Shown: positions 32,250-44,668 of the stretch, piece after piece
Layout: every line of letters begins with the position of its first letter
Position numbering within the stretch: the stretch's first letter is position 1
From: Eupeodes corollae
Taxonomy: Eukaryota > Arthropoda > Insecta > Diptera > Syrphidae
Length of the DNA: 64,000 nt
Direction: 5' to 3'
Assembly (NCBI RefSeq): GCF_945859685.1
Contig: NC_079149.1
Span: forward strand, 16,651,118-16,715,117
Program-made: the position numbers and the translations under genes
Notes under the pieces: model-generated
Databases searched by the model: none
Told to the model about the DNA's origin: nothing
Seen by the model: the letters and a program-made list of their open reading frames with translations, nothing else

Positions 32250-33020
32250 TTAATGGAGGTGTGTACTCTGAACGACTGAAATTAAGTCTCTCTTTCCGCC
32301 TTCCCAATTATTGTAGTGTGATTCAGGCGGAACTTTGGCTTTAAAAGAAGTCTTGTCCTGGCTTAAAGAAAACGTGATATCAATATCTGATATCCGTATT
32401 TACTCAGATAGTCAGGCTGCTATCAAATCTCTGGACTCTGTTTCTCAAACTCTATAACAGTCCATAACTGTCGATCATCTCTAATGGAGATGGCACAATA
32501 GTTTAATATTCACCTTTGCTGGGTGCGGGCCATAAAGGCATTCCGGGTAACTGTAAGGCAGATGAACTCGCCAGGAAGGGTACAGTGCAGCCCATCCTAC
32601 TACGTTGGGCAAAAGCTAGGATACCAATTGCTACATGTAAAGAATTGCTAAAGCAGCACGCTATGAAAAAGGCCTTTACTAGATTTAAAACGATCAAGGT
32701 GCTTGCTATCTCTTAGCAGATCGCATGTAAGCTTAGTTATCGTTGTCATAATCGGACACTGTCTAATAGGAAAGCACCCCACGGAGCTGGGCGTATTCTC
32801 AAATGATTTTTGGAGAAGCTGTATGGATGCGGAACATACCCTGCTATTGATCAAAAACTCAAGAATAACCTAGGAGAATTATTCTATAAAGATCTAAAAG
32901 ATCTCAATCATATTAACATAATCAGCATTTCACTTTTCGTTAAGGACTCAAACTGGTTTCATTGAGCTTAGAAGAAAGCTTAAACTGGCCTAAGTGTATC
33001 CTACTCCATCATGGACTGTA
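32250..33020 (+). pseudogene. I/LOA-type LINE 3' fragment, heavily decayed
   Basis: Plus-strand remnant of the RNase H-bearing LINE family. GGVCTLND echoes GGVYSD of the copy at 44080. SLMEMAQ-FNIHLCWV, GNCKADELARKGTVQP (in another frame, 32550) and IGHCLIGKHPTELGVFSNDF with CMDAE (32750-32830) follow. Stops and frameshifts occur every few dozen codons. It is more decayed than the 43.5-45.0 kb copy. Confidence 0.75.
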
Positions 33021-34002
33021 TGTGAAATCTGTAGTACTATTTTGAACCATGAACTTTTAATACATTGACGGAAGTACTGGTGGCGCTGAAGATTTCCCAC
33101 AATCAGTATGATTTTCTTGAAGGCTGCACAGATTGTTGTAGACACATTGGAATTGTTAAAATTCAAAATAAAAATTGTGGAAATTTTTCAGTCTGGAAAA
33201 AAAGCCATGTGGGTCATCATAAAGTGCCCTCTCTATACATTTGAGCTGTCTTGAAAACGACTCTAAACCGTGTGTGGCGCTCGGAGAAACTGAGAATATT
33301 ACCAGGTTTGTACATTCCTCGTCGATATTTGGAATTATACTGATATTAAATCGTACATTGCATAAAGGTTAAGACTTTTAGGCTCTTAAATTTCAGTTAA
33401 CACAAGAACTTAAGCGAGTCGATAATTGATATCCTTGAAATGCACCAAATAATCCTGTTTTTCATTGGAAAATCATTTTCAGTAACAATGAAAATTGGGC
33501 TTTGGGGTTGAAAAACTAAAAAAATGACTATTAAAAAGCCTATGGGATTTTCCGTGGGTAAAATAAATCAATTTATTTTTGATCCATAGCTCTCAAAACA
33601 CACATTTCTCCTGTTTTTGAATCCCATGGGGCAAAATAAATTGATTTATTTTTGGCTTAAGATCAAATCTGCAGATCTGGATTTTTCGGCAGATTTACTC
33701 CTCTTTGCACAAATACTAATGCAATTTTTAAAAAATGTTCAGCTGGGAATGTGACATCTTTAAAGCATTCGAAGTTACACTTACAGTGGTGGTTATATAA
33801 ATAGGACACATTATTGTTAATTTTGATCTTTTATTAAATCAATTGAAAGGAGAATTTAAGGTTTATTTACATAAAGGTTTTAGTGCTTAAATTAAATTTC
33901 ATATATTTCTTAATGTATTAGGAACCATAAGTTTCTTAGTTTCAGTTATTTCTGTAAGAAAATAGAGATAAGAACTACAGTTAGTAAACTTTTCTCAACA
34001 TA
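33021..34002. other. Non-coding stretch
   Basis: No recognisable gene. A repeated phrase, GGCAAAATAAATTGATTTAT and its variant GTAAAATAAATCAATTTATT, occurs near 33560 and 33635. A second TATATAAATAGG-like box lies at 33795. Confidence 0.4.
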
Positions 34003-35155
34003 AAAACCTGACACATTTTAAGGACCCCTAGCTCCGCCCTACCGATACGCGAGATATTCGTGGTTGCGAGAACGGAAAGTAGACTGTTGAAGGTTTATTT
34101 TGTTTAGTTGTTCAGTGTGAACATGGAGAAGTGGAGTGGAGTTCGTTTGCGAGCGATTTTTCATTACAAATTCTTACATTGCTTTTATTAAAAAATATGA
34201 AATAAATCCTCGTAATCCGGTCGCGTCTTGGAAAACGGTTAAGCTATGGGTTAAAAACGTTCGGGAAACGGCCCGGGCTGATAAAAAAAACCATCCGAGC
34301 GTCCGATCGTGGTGCGTACACCAGAAAACGTTGATCGAGTTAAGAGTGCTTTACAGAAAAGTCCTCTTCGTTCCACTATTTAACATTCTGAACCGTTGAA
34401 AATTTCTCGCCGATATTTCAATCCATACAAGATTTTTATCAGGTTACAGTTTGCTAGGCAAATGACAGCGAAGTTAGCCAGCAAAGAAATTCCACGTGAG
34501 TTCCTAATGATTAGCGATGAGGCGCATTTTTATTTGAATGAAACCGTTAATAAACAGAACTGTCGATATTACGCTGTCGAAGATCCACAGAACATCGTCG
34601 CGAAACCCTTACATTCCGAACACGTAACCGAGTGGTGCGGAGTTGTAGAGTGGGGGATAGTTGGCTAGGGGCCAACCGTGAATACAGAGCGCTATGTTGA
34701 GATGCTGCGGTCGTTTTTGGTACCACAGTTTGCAGCGGAGACATAAACTGAATCGTACTTTTTTCCAACAAGATGGTGCCACCTGCCATACTCACGAGTT
34801 ACGTTGGAATTCCTACGCAAGCACTTCGGCGACCGTTTAATCTCTCGCTCTCTCGCAGCACCGAGTTTCAGTGACCGCCGCGTTTGCCAGATTTATCCCT
34901 CTGGACTACTTTTTGTGGGTTTATCTGAAGCAACGTGTCTACATTAATAAACCACGCACCTTGGACCAACTTAGGACAAATATTGAGACCGAAATCGGGA
35001 ATATACCGCTTGCAATTTTGCTCGGAAATTGTATTTAACGAAATGGTCAAAATAAAGATTAAAAACCTTCAACTGTTTACTTTTATTTGTTTCAACCCCG
35101 ACCTCATAATTTTTGATGCGACTGAGTTAGGGGTCCTTAAAATGTGTCAGGTTTT
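34003..35155 (+). mobile_element. Mariner-like DNA transposon with 32-bp TIRs, inactive
   Basis: A 1153-bp element. TIRs begin AAAACCTGACACATTTTAAG and match over 32 bp with one mismatch. TA flanks both ends (34001-34002, 35156-35157). The transposase runs on the plus strand with many lesions: MEKWSGV near 34124, VRTPENVDRVKSALQKSPLR near 34310, the first-Asp region FLMISDEAHFYLNETVNKQN (34503-34560), a TVNTERYVEMLRSFLVPQF block (34678-34735), QDGATCHTHEL (34770) and LDYFLW-like residues near 34900. It belongs to the same broad group as the rosa-type copies but is a distinct family. Confidence 0.88.
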
Positions 35156-35179
35156 TATGCCCAACCCTTTAGCTTGGAC

Positions 35180-36000
35180 ACTTAATTGGCACATGTGCTA
35201 TAAAATTGAATTTACCTTTTGATTTCTTCTTTTTACTTAATATTTAGTTGGAAAACCCTTGCTGTCAATCACGGCTTGGCATCTTTTTGGAAAACATTCC
35301 ACCAATTTTCTGCACCGTGCTATTGGTGTTGAATACCAAGAATTTTTAATATTTTCCCACAATTCCTCAAAATTTTTGGGATTTTGACCTTCCAATTAGC
35401 GTTCAATGTCATTCCACGGATTCTCAATCGGGTTGAGATCGGGAGAGTGAGCCGGCCACTTCAAAACACTAACACAATTATCCTCTAAACATGATTTTAC
35501 TAACCGAGAAGTATGCCTTGGATCATTATCGTGCATAAAACGCCATGTTAAAGGCAAATTGCAAGGGAATCATTTGATCTGTCAATATGTTTTTATAAGT
35601 ATTTTGATCCATTTTTTGAGCTTATTTTGACAATTGGACCAACGCGGCGGCCAAGGGAAAACTCCTCACACCATAACATTTCCTCCTCCGTGTTTAATTG
35701 TTTTGAGAGTGTACTTTGGGTTGAATTGTTGGTTAGGTGGACGCTAAACATATTTTTTTCCATCTGATCCGTATCTGCAGAACTTTGATTCATCACTCCA
35801 GAGCACGTTTTTCCAAAAATTAAGAGGCTTTTTTAGGTGTTCCTTAGCTAACTGAATTCTGCAATTAATATTTTTTGTTGTTGAGACGAATGGTTTTTTC
35901 TGTGATATGCAGCCCCTCAATTGAATTTCATTCAACCCGACTGATTGTCCGAGAAGACACAGAAATACCGTTATGTAACTAAACATTAGATTTTTTTTGG
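35180..36000 (-). pseudogene. Tc1-like transposase, N-terminus missing
   Basis: Minus-strand Tc1-family DD34E transposase. The first Asp is in VLWSDESKFC (about 35800), the second in NDPRHTS (about 35530), and the Glu in WPAHSPDLNPIENPWNDIE (about 35410). CRKLVECFPKRCQAVI ends the protein near 35280. The reading breaks at least twice and starts abruptly at 36000, where an R1-type LINE adjoins, so the HTH domains are gone. Confidence 0.82.
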
Positions 36001-36013
36001 TTTAAAGTCTTAA

Positions 36014-37720
36014 ATGGGTCTGCGGCCGAAGCTCTTCGTATTAAATTATCTTCTCTTAATGTGGTTTTTCTTGTTAGTGGGGCTATCGAAACGTTTTGTG
36101 AAGTTCCAACTGTCTCAAGGTTGTAGTGTAGTTGACGCTTGGATTCATGTCCAGCGTCATGTTAGTGAATCGTCGGGAAAATACGTATTGGGTATTTTTG
36201 TCGACTTTAAGGGCGCCTTCGATTACTTAAATTGGAATTCGGTCAGGTCGAGGATAGTTGAGGTCGGTTGTCATGAACTGGCTCTCTGGGATAGCTATTT
36301 CTCGAATAGGAAGGCCAGAGTAGTTGGTAGGTTAGATGAAGTGTCGGTTAGGGTAGAGCGGGGTTGTCCGCAGGATAAGACGTCCATGATGTTGCTCAAA
36401 GGCAAATTATCGGACACAAGAAATCCTACTGTAAAAGTTGGCGAAGTTTCGCTAAGCTATGTGAAGGAATTTACATATCTTGGTATCACCTTTGGTGAGA
36501 GGTTGAATTTTCTCCCACATTTCGCCCGGGTGAAAAATAAACTGAACGCCGTGCGTCGTGCAGATGGTTAGGCGCATTCTCGTTAAGGATTGGGGACTAA
36601 CCAAGAGGGCAGTTCGCCTCATTTATGAGGGGCTATTTGTTGCTTGTGCAACATTTGGTGCGCCAATCTGATGTGACACTGCCAAACAGGTCTTGGGTAG
36701 GAAGAAAATTCTTTCCTGTCAGAGGGTCATGCTCCTGGGTTGCTTGCCAGTATGTCGCACTGTCTCTACGGTGGCATTGCAAGTATTGGCTGGGGCGCCA
36801 CCTCTTGACCTGGTGGCAGTACGTCTTGGTATTGCCTTCAGGTTGAAAAGAGGAATGAGCTTGGCTACAACTGACTGGGAAGAGGCTTCAGGTGCTGTAG
36901 GTTTGAGGAGTAGAGAAGCGAAATTCTTTCTCCAGGAGTGTGTCCTTGCTAGATGGCAATCTAGATGGACTAGTTGTGAGGAGGAAAGGACCACTTTTGA
37001 GTTCCTTCCCAATGTTAGGAAGGCATTTGGTAGGAGGAACATTGGTTTTTCAATGTTCTTAGGTTTTTTGTTGACAGGGCACGGCTCATTTAATGCATTT
37101 TTGCATAAAATTAATCGTGCTTTGGCGTCTGGATGTTCCTGTGGAGGGGCGTTCGAGAATTGGCTACACGTCATTACTGAATGTTCCCACTACGAGGATA
37201 TAAGGGATCTCTCTGCTATGGGAGGAGAAGGATCCGATGGAAGCTGGAATTTCAATGGCATCCTATTCAATGTGGAGGCTACTGCAAATCTAGCAGCATT
37301 TGCCAATGAGGCCTTCAGGAGAAGGAGGCTTGTTAGGTTGCTTTAGGTTGTTCTAGGCTGTATCATGTAATTGTCGCTGTTCTCTTTTGTTGTTTATTTG
37401 CGGTGTGATGTTGTCCTGCATTACTACCAGTACTAAACTGGTGGTCGAGCAGGATAACATGAAGTCTTCCAGGCCTTGGACTGTAAGGAGTCTATCTGGA
37501 AGTAACCTTAACGGTTGCGAAGCTCGACCTGAAGTTATATTCGGGTACCACGGGAGACAGGAGCCCTGGTTCTTGTTGTTCTAGTGTTTCATATACACTG
37601 GGCGACCTGATACCACCTGTCTGTGAGGTAGGCCCCCTAGTGGGAGCATCGTGGTGGCTGTGGTTGCCGTATGCGGAGCTAAATGGTGTTCTAAAGGTTC
37701 TGTTTAACACCTATGGCCCT
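36014..37720 (+). pseudogene. R1-clade LINE with deleted RT core, plus 3' UTR
   Basis: Plus-strand R1-type ORF2 remnant. VVDAWIHVQRHVSES, GIFVDFKGAFDYLNWNSV (first catalytic Asp region) and VERGCPQ are read up to about 36375. The next codons are DKTSMMLLKGKLS, which in R1 proteins lie well beyond the YADD box, so the catalytic center is deleted. Thumb and C-terminal parts follow: YLGITFGERLNFLPH, CLPVCRTVSTVALQVLAG (a frame change), FLLTGHGSFNAFLHK and the CCHC-type CSCGGAFENWLHVITEC. The stop is near 37346 and a 3' UTR runs to about 37720. No 28S rDNA flanks are visible, so this is not an rDNA insertion. Confidence 0.88.
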
Positions 37721-38085
37721 TAGAATACAAGAGGTGCAAGATAGACCTCGCTCTTTAACAACGGGTGCAGTTCATGACTTACACATGACTGTGAAAATTG
37801 TACTGGGGTAGTACTTGTACTGACCTGGGGTGTTGACCAACACTCTTCTTGGTCCTGATATTGTGGGTAGGCCCACCGTGAAATGAGTCCTAAACGGAAG
37901 GTGTTCACGTTAAGCATGTCTATAATATCTGTCTCAAGGTGGTGAATTGCGTTGTAAACAAGCTTTCTTGAACAATTTAATAGCTCCGAAATTTTTGAAA
38001 CCGTCTTTTCTTGAGCTTTCATCTCATTTATTATCTGCCTTTTATTCTCTGTGCAATGTGGTCCTTTTTCCATGTCTTTCAAATT
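37721..38085 (-). pseudogene. Tc1-like transposase N-terminal fragment
   Basis: Minus-strand fragment. MKDMEKGPHCTENKRQIINE and SKISELLNCSRKLVYNAIHH form a helix-turn-helix of the kind that opens Tc1-type transposases. The reading then degrades; no catalytic part is present. Confidence 0.55.
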
Positions 38086-38109
38086 TTAATTAATGTGTCT
38101 CTGTTTGGT

Positions 38110-38900
38110 GCAGTTTTAGGGCTATGATGGATGATGAATGGATTGCTGATATTGGTTTATATGGACTTTATCAATCTTGATTCCTTCATCTTCCAACGAA
38201 ACTGTATTAAAAAGTTTTAAAAGATGCTCTTTGAGCATGACAGCCCCATACTTACAAAATTCCACTGGAATACCATTCGAACCGGATGCTTTTCCATCTT
38301 TTAGCGTCTCCAGCGTTTCTCTCAACTCGCTTAATGGAAATGCACAATCCAGAGCGTCGGTTAAGAATCCAGGTGCTGCGAATTGCAACTTTGTCGGCGT
38401 TATTAAAGGATTCAAAAGATCTTTGAAGTGGGAAAGCATTACATTTAAAGACAGTATTGTGGAGATAGTAACCAGTTTCCAAAAATCAGCGGAGTTTTTA
38501 CAAGATGCTAATCGGACTGCTTGATTTTCAGCGTATAACTTTTATTTTAGCCTTACAAAGCTCTTTAAACTTCTTATTGGTCTCTATATAAAAACCCTTA
38601 AATAATCCTTAGGTTGAGTTACGGAAGATCCTGAACAATGCAAATGATGTTTTATAAGCTTCCTAATCAACTTTTAACAAAAACTTGGAGAAAATATATG
38701 AAAGCCCAACTTTTACCTCTTTCATCAGAAAAACTTCAGAGATGACGTCAGATTCCAACCTAAGCTTAAACCTACTTAAATACATAAAAAGAAATTTGTA
38801 GGCACTTATCATCGTCGAAAACCAGGCCTTACAACCCTCAACCATTCCTTTATGCTGGTAATGTCAGGAATTCAGGGGGCCTACCGTTTTTATGAAGATT
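38110..38900 (-). pseudogene. LINE fragment, EN-RT linker and RT start
   Basis: Minus strand. KELCKAKIKV and SADFWKLV (about 38480-38570) are followed by PLSELRETLETLKDGKASGS and NGIPVEFCKYGAVMLKEHLL (38150-38340), the entry of a reverse transcriptase domain. The upstream part (38620-38900) holds linker-like sequence with HCSGSSVTQPKDYLRVF. RT motifs beyond this are absent. A 60-bp piece of this fragment (about 38648-38720) recurs inside the LINE at 44607-44668. Confidence 0.68.
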
Positions 38901-40199
38901 CCGAACGGCTAATTTGTGAAGAATTTCTTCGTGGCTAGAATAACTCTTCTCTTCGAGGATTTGTCAATTTCTCGCAAAGGCAATTTTAAACCCAAGCTTC
39001 TGGCATGACAGTCCCACGCAACAACAATCAAGCCACGGATACTTCAAAAACGTACGTCTAAGCAATTACCTGTAAGCAACTTCAAAATCCACAACTTTAA
39101 GTTCTTTTAATGAATTTTGCGAGAAAAAAAAACTACCAACAAATCTCCTGTGTAGTTCAGCAAAATAAAATATGGTCCCCATTTCGTTCTTCAAAAACAA
39201 AATCATACTTTTCCACTATTGGTACAGAAACATTATTTTCCACCCTCAAACGAACATGGCTCTCAAGTCTAACAACAACAACACCAACCATCCGTCCATA
39301 GGTAGTCCGAGTTAAATACGATTTCATGTTTAAAAACCCGGCACTCCTTGACTTCATCAAAAAAGTACAATGACCACATCACACCACGCACCTCAGCCAC
39401 ACAGAAAAACAAACACACAAAGTCGAGTCATTCATCATTAAATAAATCGGTTTATGTCCTTCAGTCTTCGTCGTCGTCGTTGAAGTCGTTATGAAATTAA
39501 ATTTGCACGGCAACAATTATGATCTTGACCTAAAATACCCTCCTAAGGCTGATTCCTATAAGTATACCCCCGATGGTTAAGCTAAAGTCCGGATTAAAAA
39601 AAAAAAAACAACAACATCAAAAAGCGGAAGAGAAAGAAAGAAAAAAAAAGAGTCGAAAATTGGTTAAAAATTACAAAAATACTTGAACAGAGTTCAGAAA
39701 GACCCAACCAAGAGTAAGGCAGACCCCAAATAAGCAGTAAATTCGTGTTAACATATAATTAATTCGCCCCAGACTGTCAATCATCCAAACTCTAAAAAAA
39801 AAGACATCCCAGCAACCAGAGAAACCAGCACCCAGATCCAAAGCCAAATGCAAAGTGGTCTTGATAAGTATTGTGAATGACATGGAACTGTACACTATTA
39901 TAGACTATTTCCGAGTGTGTTTTGTATATAGAAGTCGTAACATACGTCGTAGGCAGCGATTTTTGTTATTTTATAGACATTGACGACCAACAGCGAGACG
40001 AGCAAGACGAGGATAACAGCCTCAACAGCAAGTGTCTTCAGTAATGTTGCCAAAGAGCACTCTTGTACTAAATAGCCTACTCCACAACACACTACTACTG
40101 ACTGATACCACCGACCACCACTTGGTCTCTACCACCACATCCCACCTCGTCGCACAGTGGGCCCACTCATATGAAGGAATCGGAATAAACTAAAAAATT
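38901..40199. other. Probably intron; weak exon-like signal at 39960-40035
   Basis: No transposon recognised here, so this may be original intron sequence. TTTTTGTTATTTTATAG at 39960-39977 is a good splice acceptor on the plus strand, followed by IDDQQRDEQDEDNSLN and a stop within about 65 bases. On the minus strand the same bases give a hydrophobic stretch. Neither could be confirmed. Confidence 0.35.
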
Positions 40200-41095
40200 G
40201 TAACAAATGAAAATAAAACCTGGTTTTCACGTTAGCACACATTCTAAAGTAAAAGAGCCAAAGCTGCAAGACTAGCCTCTCTCCTACAAAGAATCTAAAA
40301 GAAGGCACTAAGGAAATCCAAGGGATCTTCTTGGCGATCCTTCTGTGGCACGATAGAAGAAACTTCTGAAGCCTCTAGGTTGCGGAAAATTCTTTCAACT
40401 AATCAAGCTATGCCAAGCTGTTTGAACAATACAGACGGCTCCTGGACAAATTAAAGTTATGAATCGCTGAACTTACTATTGGACACTCACTTTCCTGGTA
40501 GTTCTCTTACCGAAACTTGCAACAGTTATATACGTTCAAGGTCAAATACAACATATCCACAAGGTCTGATCACAAGGGATAAACTACAATGGGCTCTCAA
40601 CAGCTTCAAACCGTTTAAAGCTGCAGGACCAGATGGAATAATACCAGCCGAGATACAAAAGACTTCTGATATAATTGCACCAATCCTTGAGGCAATTTTT
40701 ACCAGCTGTCTTTACCTGGTCCATGTTCCCTCGGCATGGAAAGAAGTTAAAGTTGTTTTTATACCTAAAGCAGGTAAATGCTCCCAAGTCAATCCTAAAC
40801 ATCTACGACCTATAAGTCTTTCATTATTGCTTCTTAAGACCCTGGAAAGATTGATTGATATCCATTTAAGGGCAAGTATTGATGCAAGACTTCTGTGTTT
40901 GTCTCAACATGCCTACTGTAAAGGTAAATCGGTGGAAACAGCTTTACACACCTTAGTACTTACCATCGAATATTCCCTCAATCATAAAGAATTCACTATG
41001 GTTGCTTTCCTTGACATCGAAGGTGCCTTTAACAACTGGGACACATCTGCACTAACATCTCTAAAGTAGAGAGTTCGCTTCGGGAGTTAATTCAT

Positions 41096-41105
41096 TTAAT
41101 GCTTA
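41096..41105. repeat. Target-site duplication, left copy (TTAATGCTTA)
   Basis: Ten bases identical to 43537-43546, flanking the nested LINE copy. Joining the outer sequence across them restores ELIHLMLTSRIIN without a break. Confidence 0.88.
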
Positions 41106-43536
41106 GGTTAGGTTAGGTTGGAGTGGCTGTCCAGATGTCATTGACACACGTAGACCTCAAGGGTCCATTGTGATACCACTAATGAGGTTACTCATGGGAG
41201 AGTAATGAATTTAAACAAACCATTTTGTACTTTTAATAAAGTTAGAGAGACGTTTTGTGTCAATCGTTGCCAGTTCACTGGTGTTATCGAAGATGGGATT
41301 ACCGAGAAAGTAATTCCTTCTAATGGAGAGTGCTGGACATGTACACAGAAGGTGTTGGACTGTTTCCTCTTCCTCCTCGTCCATGCAGCTTCTACAGAAG
41401 TCATTTGTGTAGACCCCTATCCTCAGAGCATGTCTTCCTATGAGGCAGTGTCCCGTTATTACTCCAATTGTAGAGCTTATACTTTGTCTGCTTAGTGATA
41501 TCAAGCTTTTTGACCGTTTTAAGTCAATACTTGGCTATATTTGCTTGGTTGCTAGGCAGGTGGTACTTTGTGACCATCTAGCATTTGTTGTTTCTAAAGC
41601 ATATTGCTTGAGAAGATATTTGCATGTAGCAAGTGGTGTTCCTATTTTATGTTTTTGTCTAACATAAGACAGAAGTGATCCGTTTTTGGCGAGCTCATCG
41701 GCTTTGCAATTTCCCGGAATTTCTCTGTGGCCCAGCACCCAAATGAGGTGAATGTTAAACTGTTCCGTCATCTCCTTCAGAGATGATTGACAATCGTGGA
41801 CTGTTCGAGAGTTTGTGGAGACAGACGCGAGAGATTTAAGAGCGGCTTGGCTGTCCGAGAAGATTCGTATATCCTTACAAGATATAACGTTTTCTTTGAG
41901 CCAGGATAGTGCTTCTTTAATTGCCATTACTTCTGCCTGGAATACACTACATTGATTGGGAAGTCTATAGGATAGACTGAGATTCAGTTGTTCTGAAAAG
42001 ATACCACTTCCAACTCCGTGATCGGTCTTTGAACCGTCAATATAGAAGTGTGCCGCATCGTCTTCCAGGGGTCCCTCTTCTTCCCAGGAGGATCTTGAAG
42101 GGATGGACACATGGAATCTTTTACCAAATACCATTTTTGGGGTGGTATAGTCTGATCTGGGATAGATCTGAAATTGTCTAGAATAGTTGTATGTCCAGTA
42201 TTGTTACTGGTCCATTGAGAGGTGGCTCTAAGCCTTACACATGAGTTGGCAGCCACCTTTTAAGAGAAGATGTCAAGTGGTGTTAGGTTTAAAAGCACTT
42301 CCAGTGCTGCGGTTGGTGTTGTGCGAAGTGCTCCTGTGATGCACATACCTGCTGACCGCTGGACTTTAATGAGCTTATTTAGATTTACCATCTTGTCCAG
42401 TGCGGTCCACCATACGACGGCTCCATAAATGAGTATCGGCCTGATTACCGAAGTGTATAGCCAGTGGGTTATTTTTGGGGAGAAGCCCCATTTTGATCAT
42501 ATGGCCTTTTTACAAGTAAAAAGCGCTACAGTAGCCTTTTTGACTCTTTCATCAATATTTGCCTTCCAATTTAGTTTTTTGTCTAAAATGAGGCCCAAAT
42601 ATTTAGCTTGGTCGGAGAAGCTTAATGGTATTCCTTTAATCTTGGGTGGGCTAATCTGAGGAATTTTATATCTTCTCGAAAAGAGTATTAATTCTGTTTT
42701 GTGTGGGTTGATGTCCAATCCACATTGCTTAGCCCATTTAGTTAGCCTGTTTAGGGCATTTTGTAGGAGTTCCGAGAGAACTTGGGGGTGCTTCCCAGAT
42801 ACGGATATCGCAACGTCGTCAGCGTAGGCAATCACCTTGAAACCCTCTGTTTCCAATGCTGTAAGTAAGTCGTTTACTACCATGTTCCATAAAAGAGACG
42901 AAAGGGCTCCACCTTGGGGAGTGCCTCTATTCACCGATCTGGTGGTAGTAAAACTTCTCATGTCAGAAATTATTGTCCTGCTTTTGAGCATGAGACTTAT
43001 AAGATCTATGAGTGACTTCTCTAATTTGAGCTTATGCATTGCTGTTGTGATCGCCTGGTAACTGACGTTGTTGAAAGCTCCTTCAATATCTAGGAACGCT
43101 ACCAGGTTATATTCTTTGTATTCGAGGGAATGTTCAATAGTACGTACCAGTGAGTGAAGTGCTGATTCTACTGATTTTCCCTTAGAGTAAGCATGTTGAG
43201 CTGTGGAAATAAGACATGGTTTTAAATTATGTCTGATATAAATTTCAATCAAACTTTCCAAGGTTTTAAGAAGGAAGGATGATAGGCTGATTGGTCGTAG
43301 ATCTTTAGGGTTAACGTGTGAGGGTTTCCCTGCTTTGGGAATGAAGACTACTTTTGCCATTCTCCAGGCTTTGGGAATATATCTCAACCTTACACAGCTT
43401 GTCAGAATGATTTCCAATGGTGGAATAATCATGTCTGAGCATTTTTGTAGTTCGGCCGGAATGATTCCATCTGGTCCTGGAGATTTATATGGATCAAAGC
43501 TGTCTATGGCCCATTGCAGTTTTTCCCGCGTTATTA
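41106..43536 (-). pseudogene. I/LOA-type LINE (inner copy), 5'-truncated, inverted
   Basis: A 2431-bp member of the same family as its host, on the opposite strand. It begins inside RT (REKLQWAIDSFDPYKSPGPD near 43530), then has an unbroken RT of about 310 codons (43432-42497) with KVVFIPKAGK, LDIEGAFNN, RGTPQGGALSS, VIAYADDVAIS and YLGLILDKKLNW. A frameshifted zone follows (42490-42140), then RNase H (HFYIDGSKTDHGVG, IRIFSDSQAALKSL, WVLGHREIPGNCKADELAKN; 42134-41680) and the C-terminal CRSCMDEEEEETVQHLLCTC (41400-41340). It ends in TTAGGTTAGG on the plus strand. It is the best-preserved LINE of the window and younger than the outer copy. Confidence 0.92.
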
Positions 43537-43546
43537 TTAATGCTTA
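43537..43546. repeat. Target-site duplication, right copy (TTAATGCTTA)
   Basis: Matches 41096-41105 and lies at the 5' end of the inner LINE. Confidence 0.88.
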
Positions 43547-44606
43547 CTAGCAGAATAATTAACTCAAAACTCGGCAACTCTTCCGCAAGACGATTCGTTA
43601 GTAGAGGGACACCGCAAGGTGGTGTTCTATCCCCTCTCCTCTGGAACCTAGTGGTGAATAAAATCCTAGATAGTCTGGATGCGCAGGGCTTCAGAGTGCT
43701 AGCCTATGCGGACGACGCACGTTGCTACAACAGTTTCAGGAAAGCATCTTAACATTCGGATCGCTTCAAACGACCCCGTCTGCGGCACTGGACACCTTGC
43801 TCTACCTTACACCTCTTGACATATTTAGCAAACAAATAGCTGCAAGCTCTGCTATTCGCCTCAATGCTTCGTCGCAGTGGACTAAACAACAACATTCGTC
43901 ACTCCGTAATTCTAAGGAAGAATCAATTCCAAAGCACACAGACTATACCATCCCCCAACTACAATTCGACAGAAACTTCCAGATTTCTATACCTACCAGA
44001 TCTTTTTGGGAAGATAGGACATTCCTGAAAGATAAGTCAATCCATTTCTATACAGATGGCTCAAAAACCAAAGAAGGGGTTGGTGGAGGTGTGTACTCTG
44101 ATTGACTGAAATTAGGTCTCTCATTCCGCCTTCCCAATCATTGTAGCGTGTTCCAGGCGGAACGTTTGGCGATAAAGAAGTCTTGTCTTGGCTCAAAGAA
44201 AACGTGATATCAACATCTGATATCGGTATTTTCTCAGATAGTCAGGCTCTATAACAGTCCATAACTCTCGATCATCTCTAATGGAGATGGCGCAACAGTT
44301 AAATATTCACCTTTGCTGGCCCGGCATAGAGACATTCCAGGTAACTGTAAGGCAGATGAACTCGCCAGGAACGGTACAGTACAGCCCATCCTACCACATT
44401 TGGCAAGTACTGGCATACCAATAGCTACTTGTAAACTGCTGTGAGGAGGGCAGGCACAAGATGGAACAACATCACCACCTGTCAAGTCACAAAAAACATC
44501 TGCCCAACACTGGATTTTAAAGTTCAAGGTGCTTGCTCTCTCTAAGCAGATCGCATATAAGCTCAATAATAGGTGTCATAACCGGACACTGTCCAATAGG
44601 AAATGA

Positions 44607-44668
44607 TGTGTTACTAGCTTTCTAATCAAAAACTTGGAGAAAATATATTAAAGTCCAACTTTTACCTC
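44607..44668 (+). repeat. 62-bp filler copied from another LINE
   Basis: This piece, with AAAACTTGGAGAAAATATAT and GTCCAACTTTTACCT, closely matches about 38650-38720. It is flanked on both sides by near-identical copies of an ACCGGACACTGTCYAATAGG block (44580-44604 and 44670-44694), so the host LINE segment is duplicated around the filler. Confidence 0.7.

Noticed and set aside
36719..37174. 151-codon minus-strand ORF
   Set aside because: Exactly antisense to the R1-type C-terminal reading, which has recognisable motifs.
39671..40092. Two minus-strand hydrophobic ORFs resembling membrane segments
   Set aside because: They overlap a plus-strand acceptor-like site, show no family resemblance, and T-rich antisense codons alone give such hydrophobic stretches.
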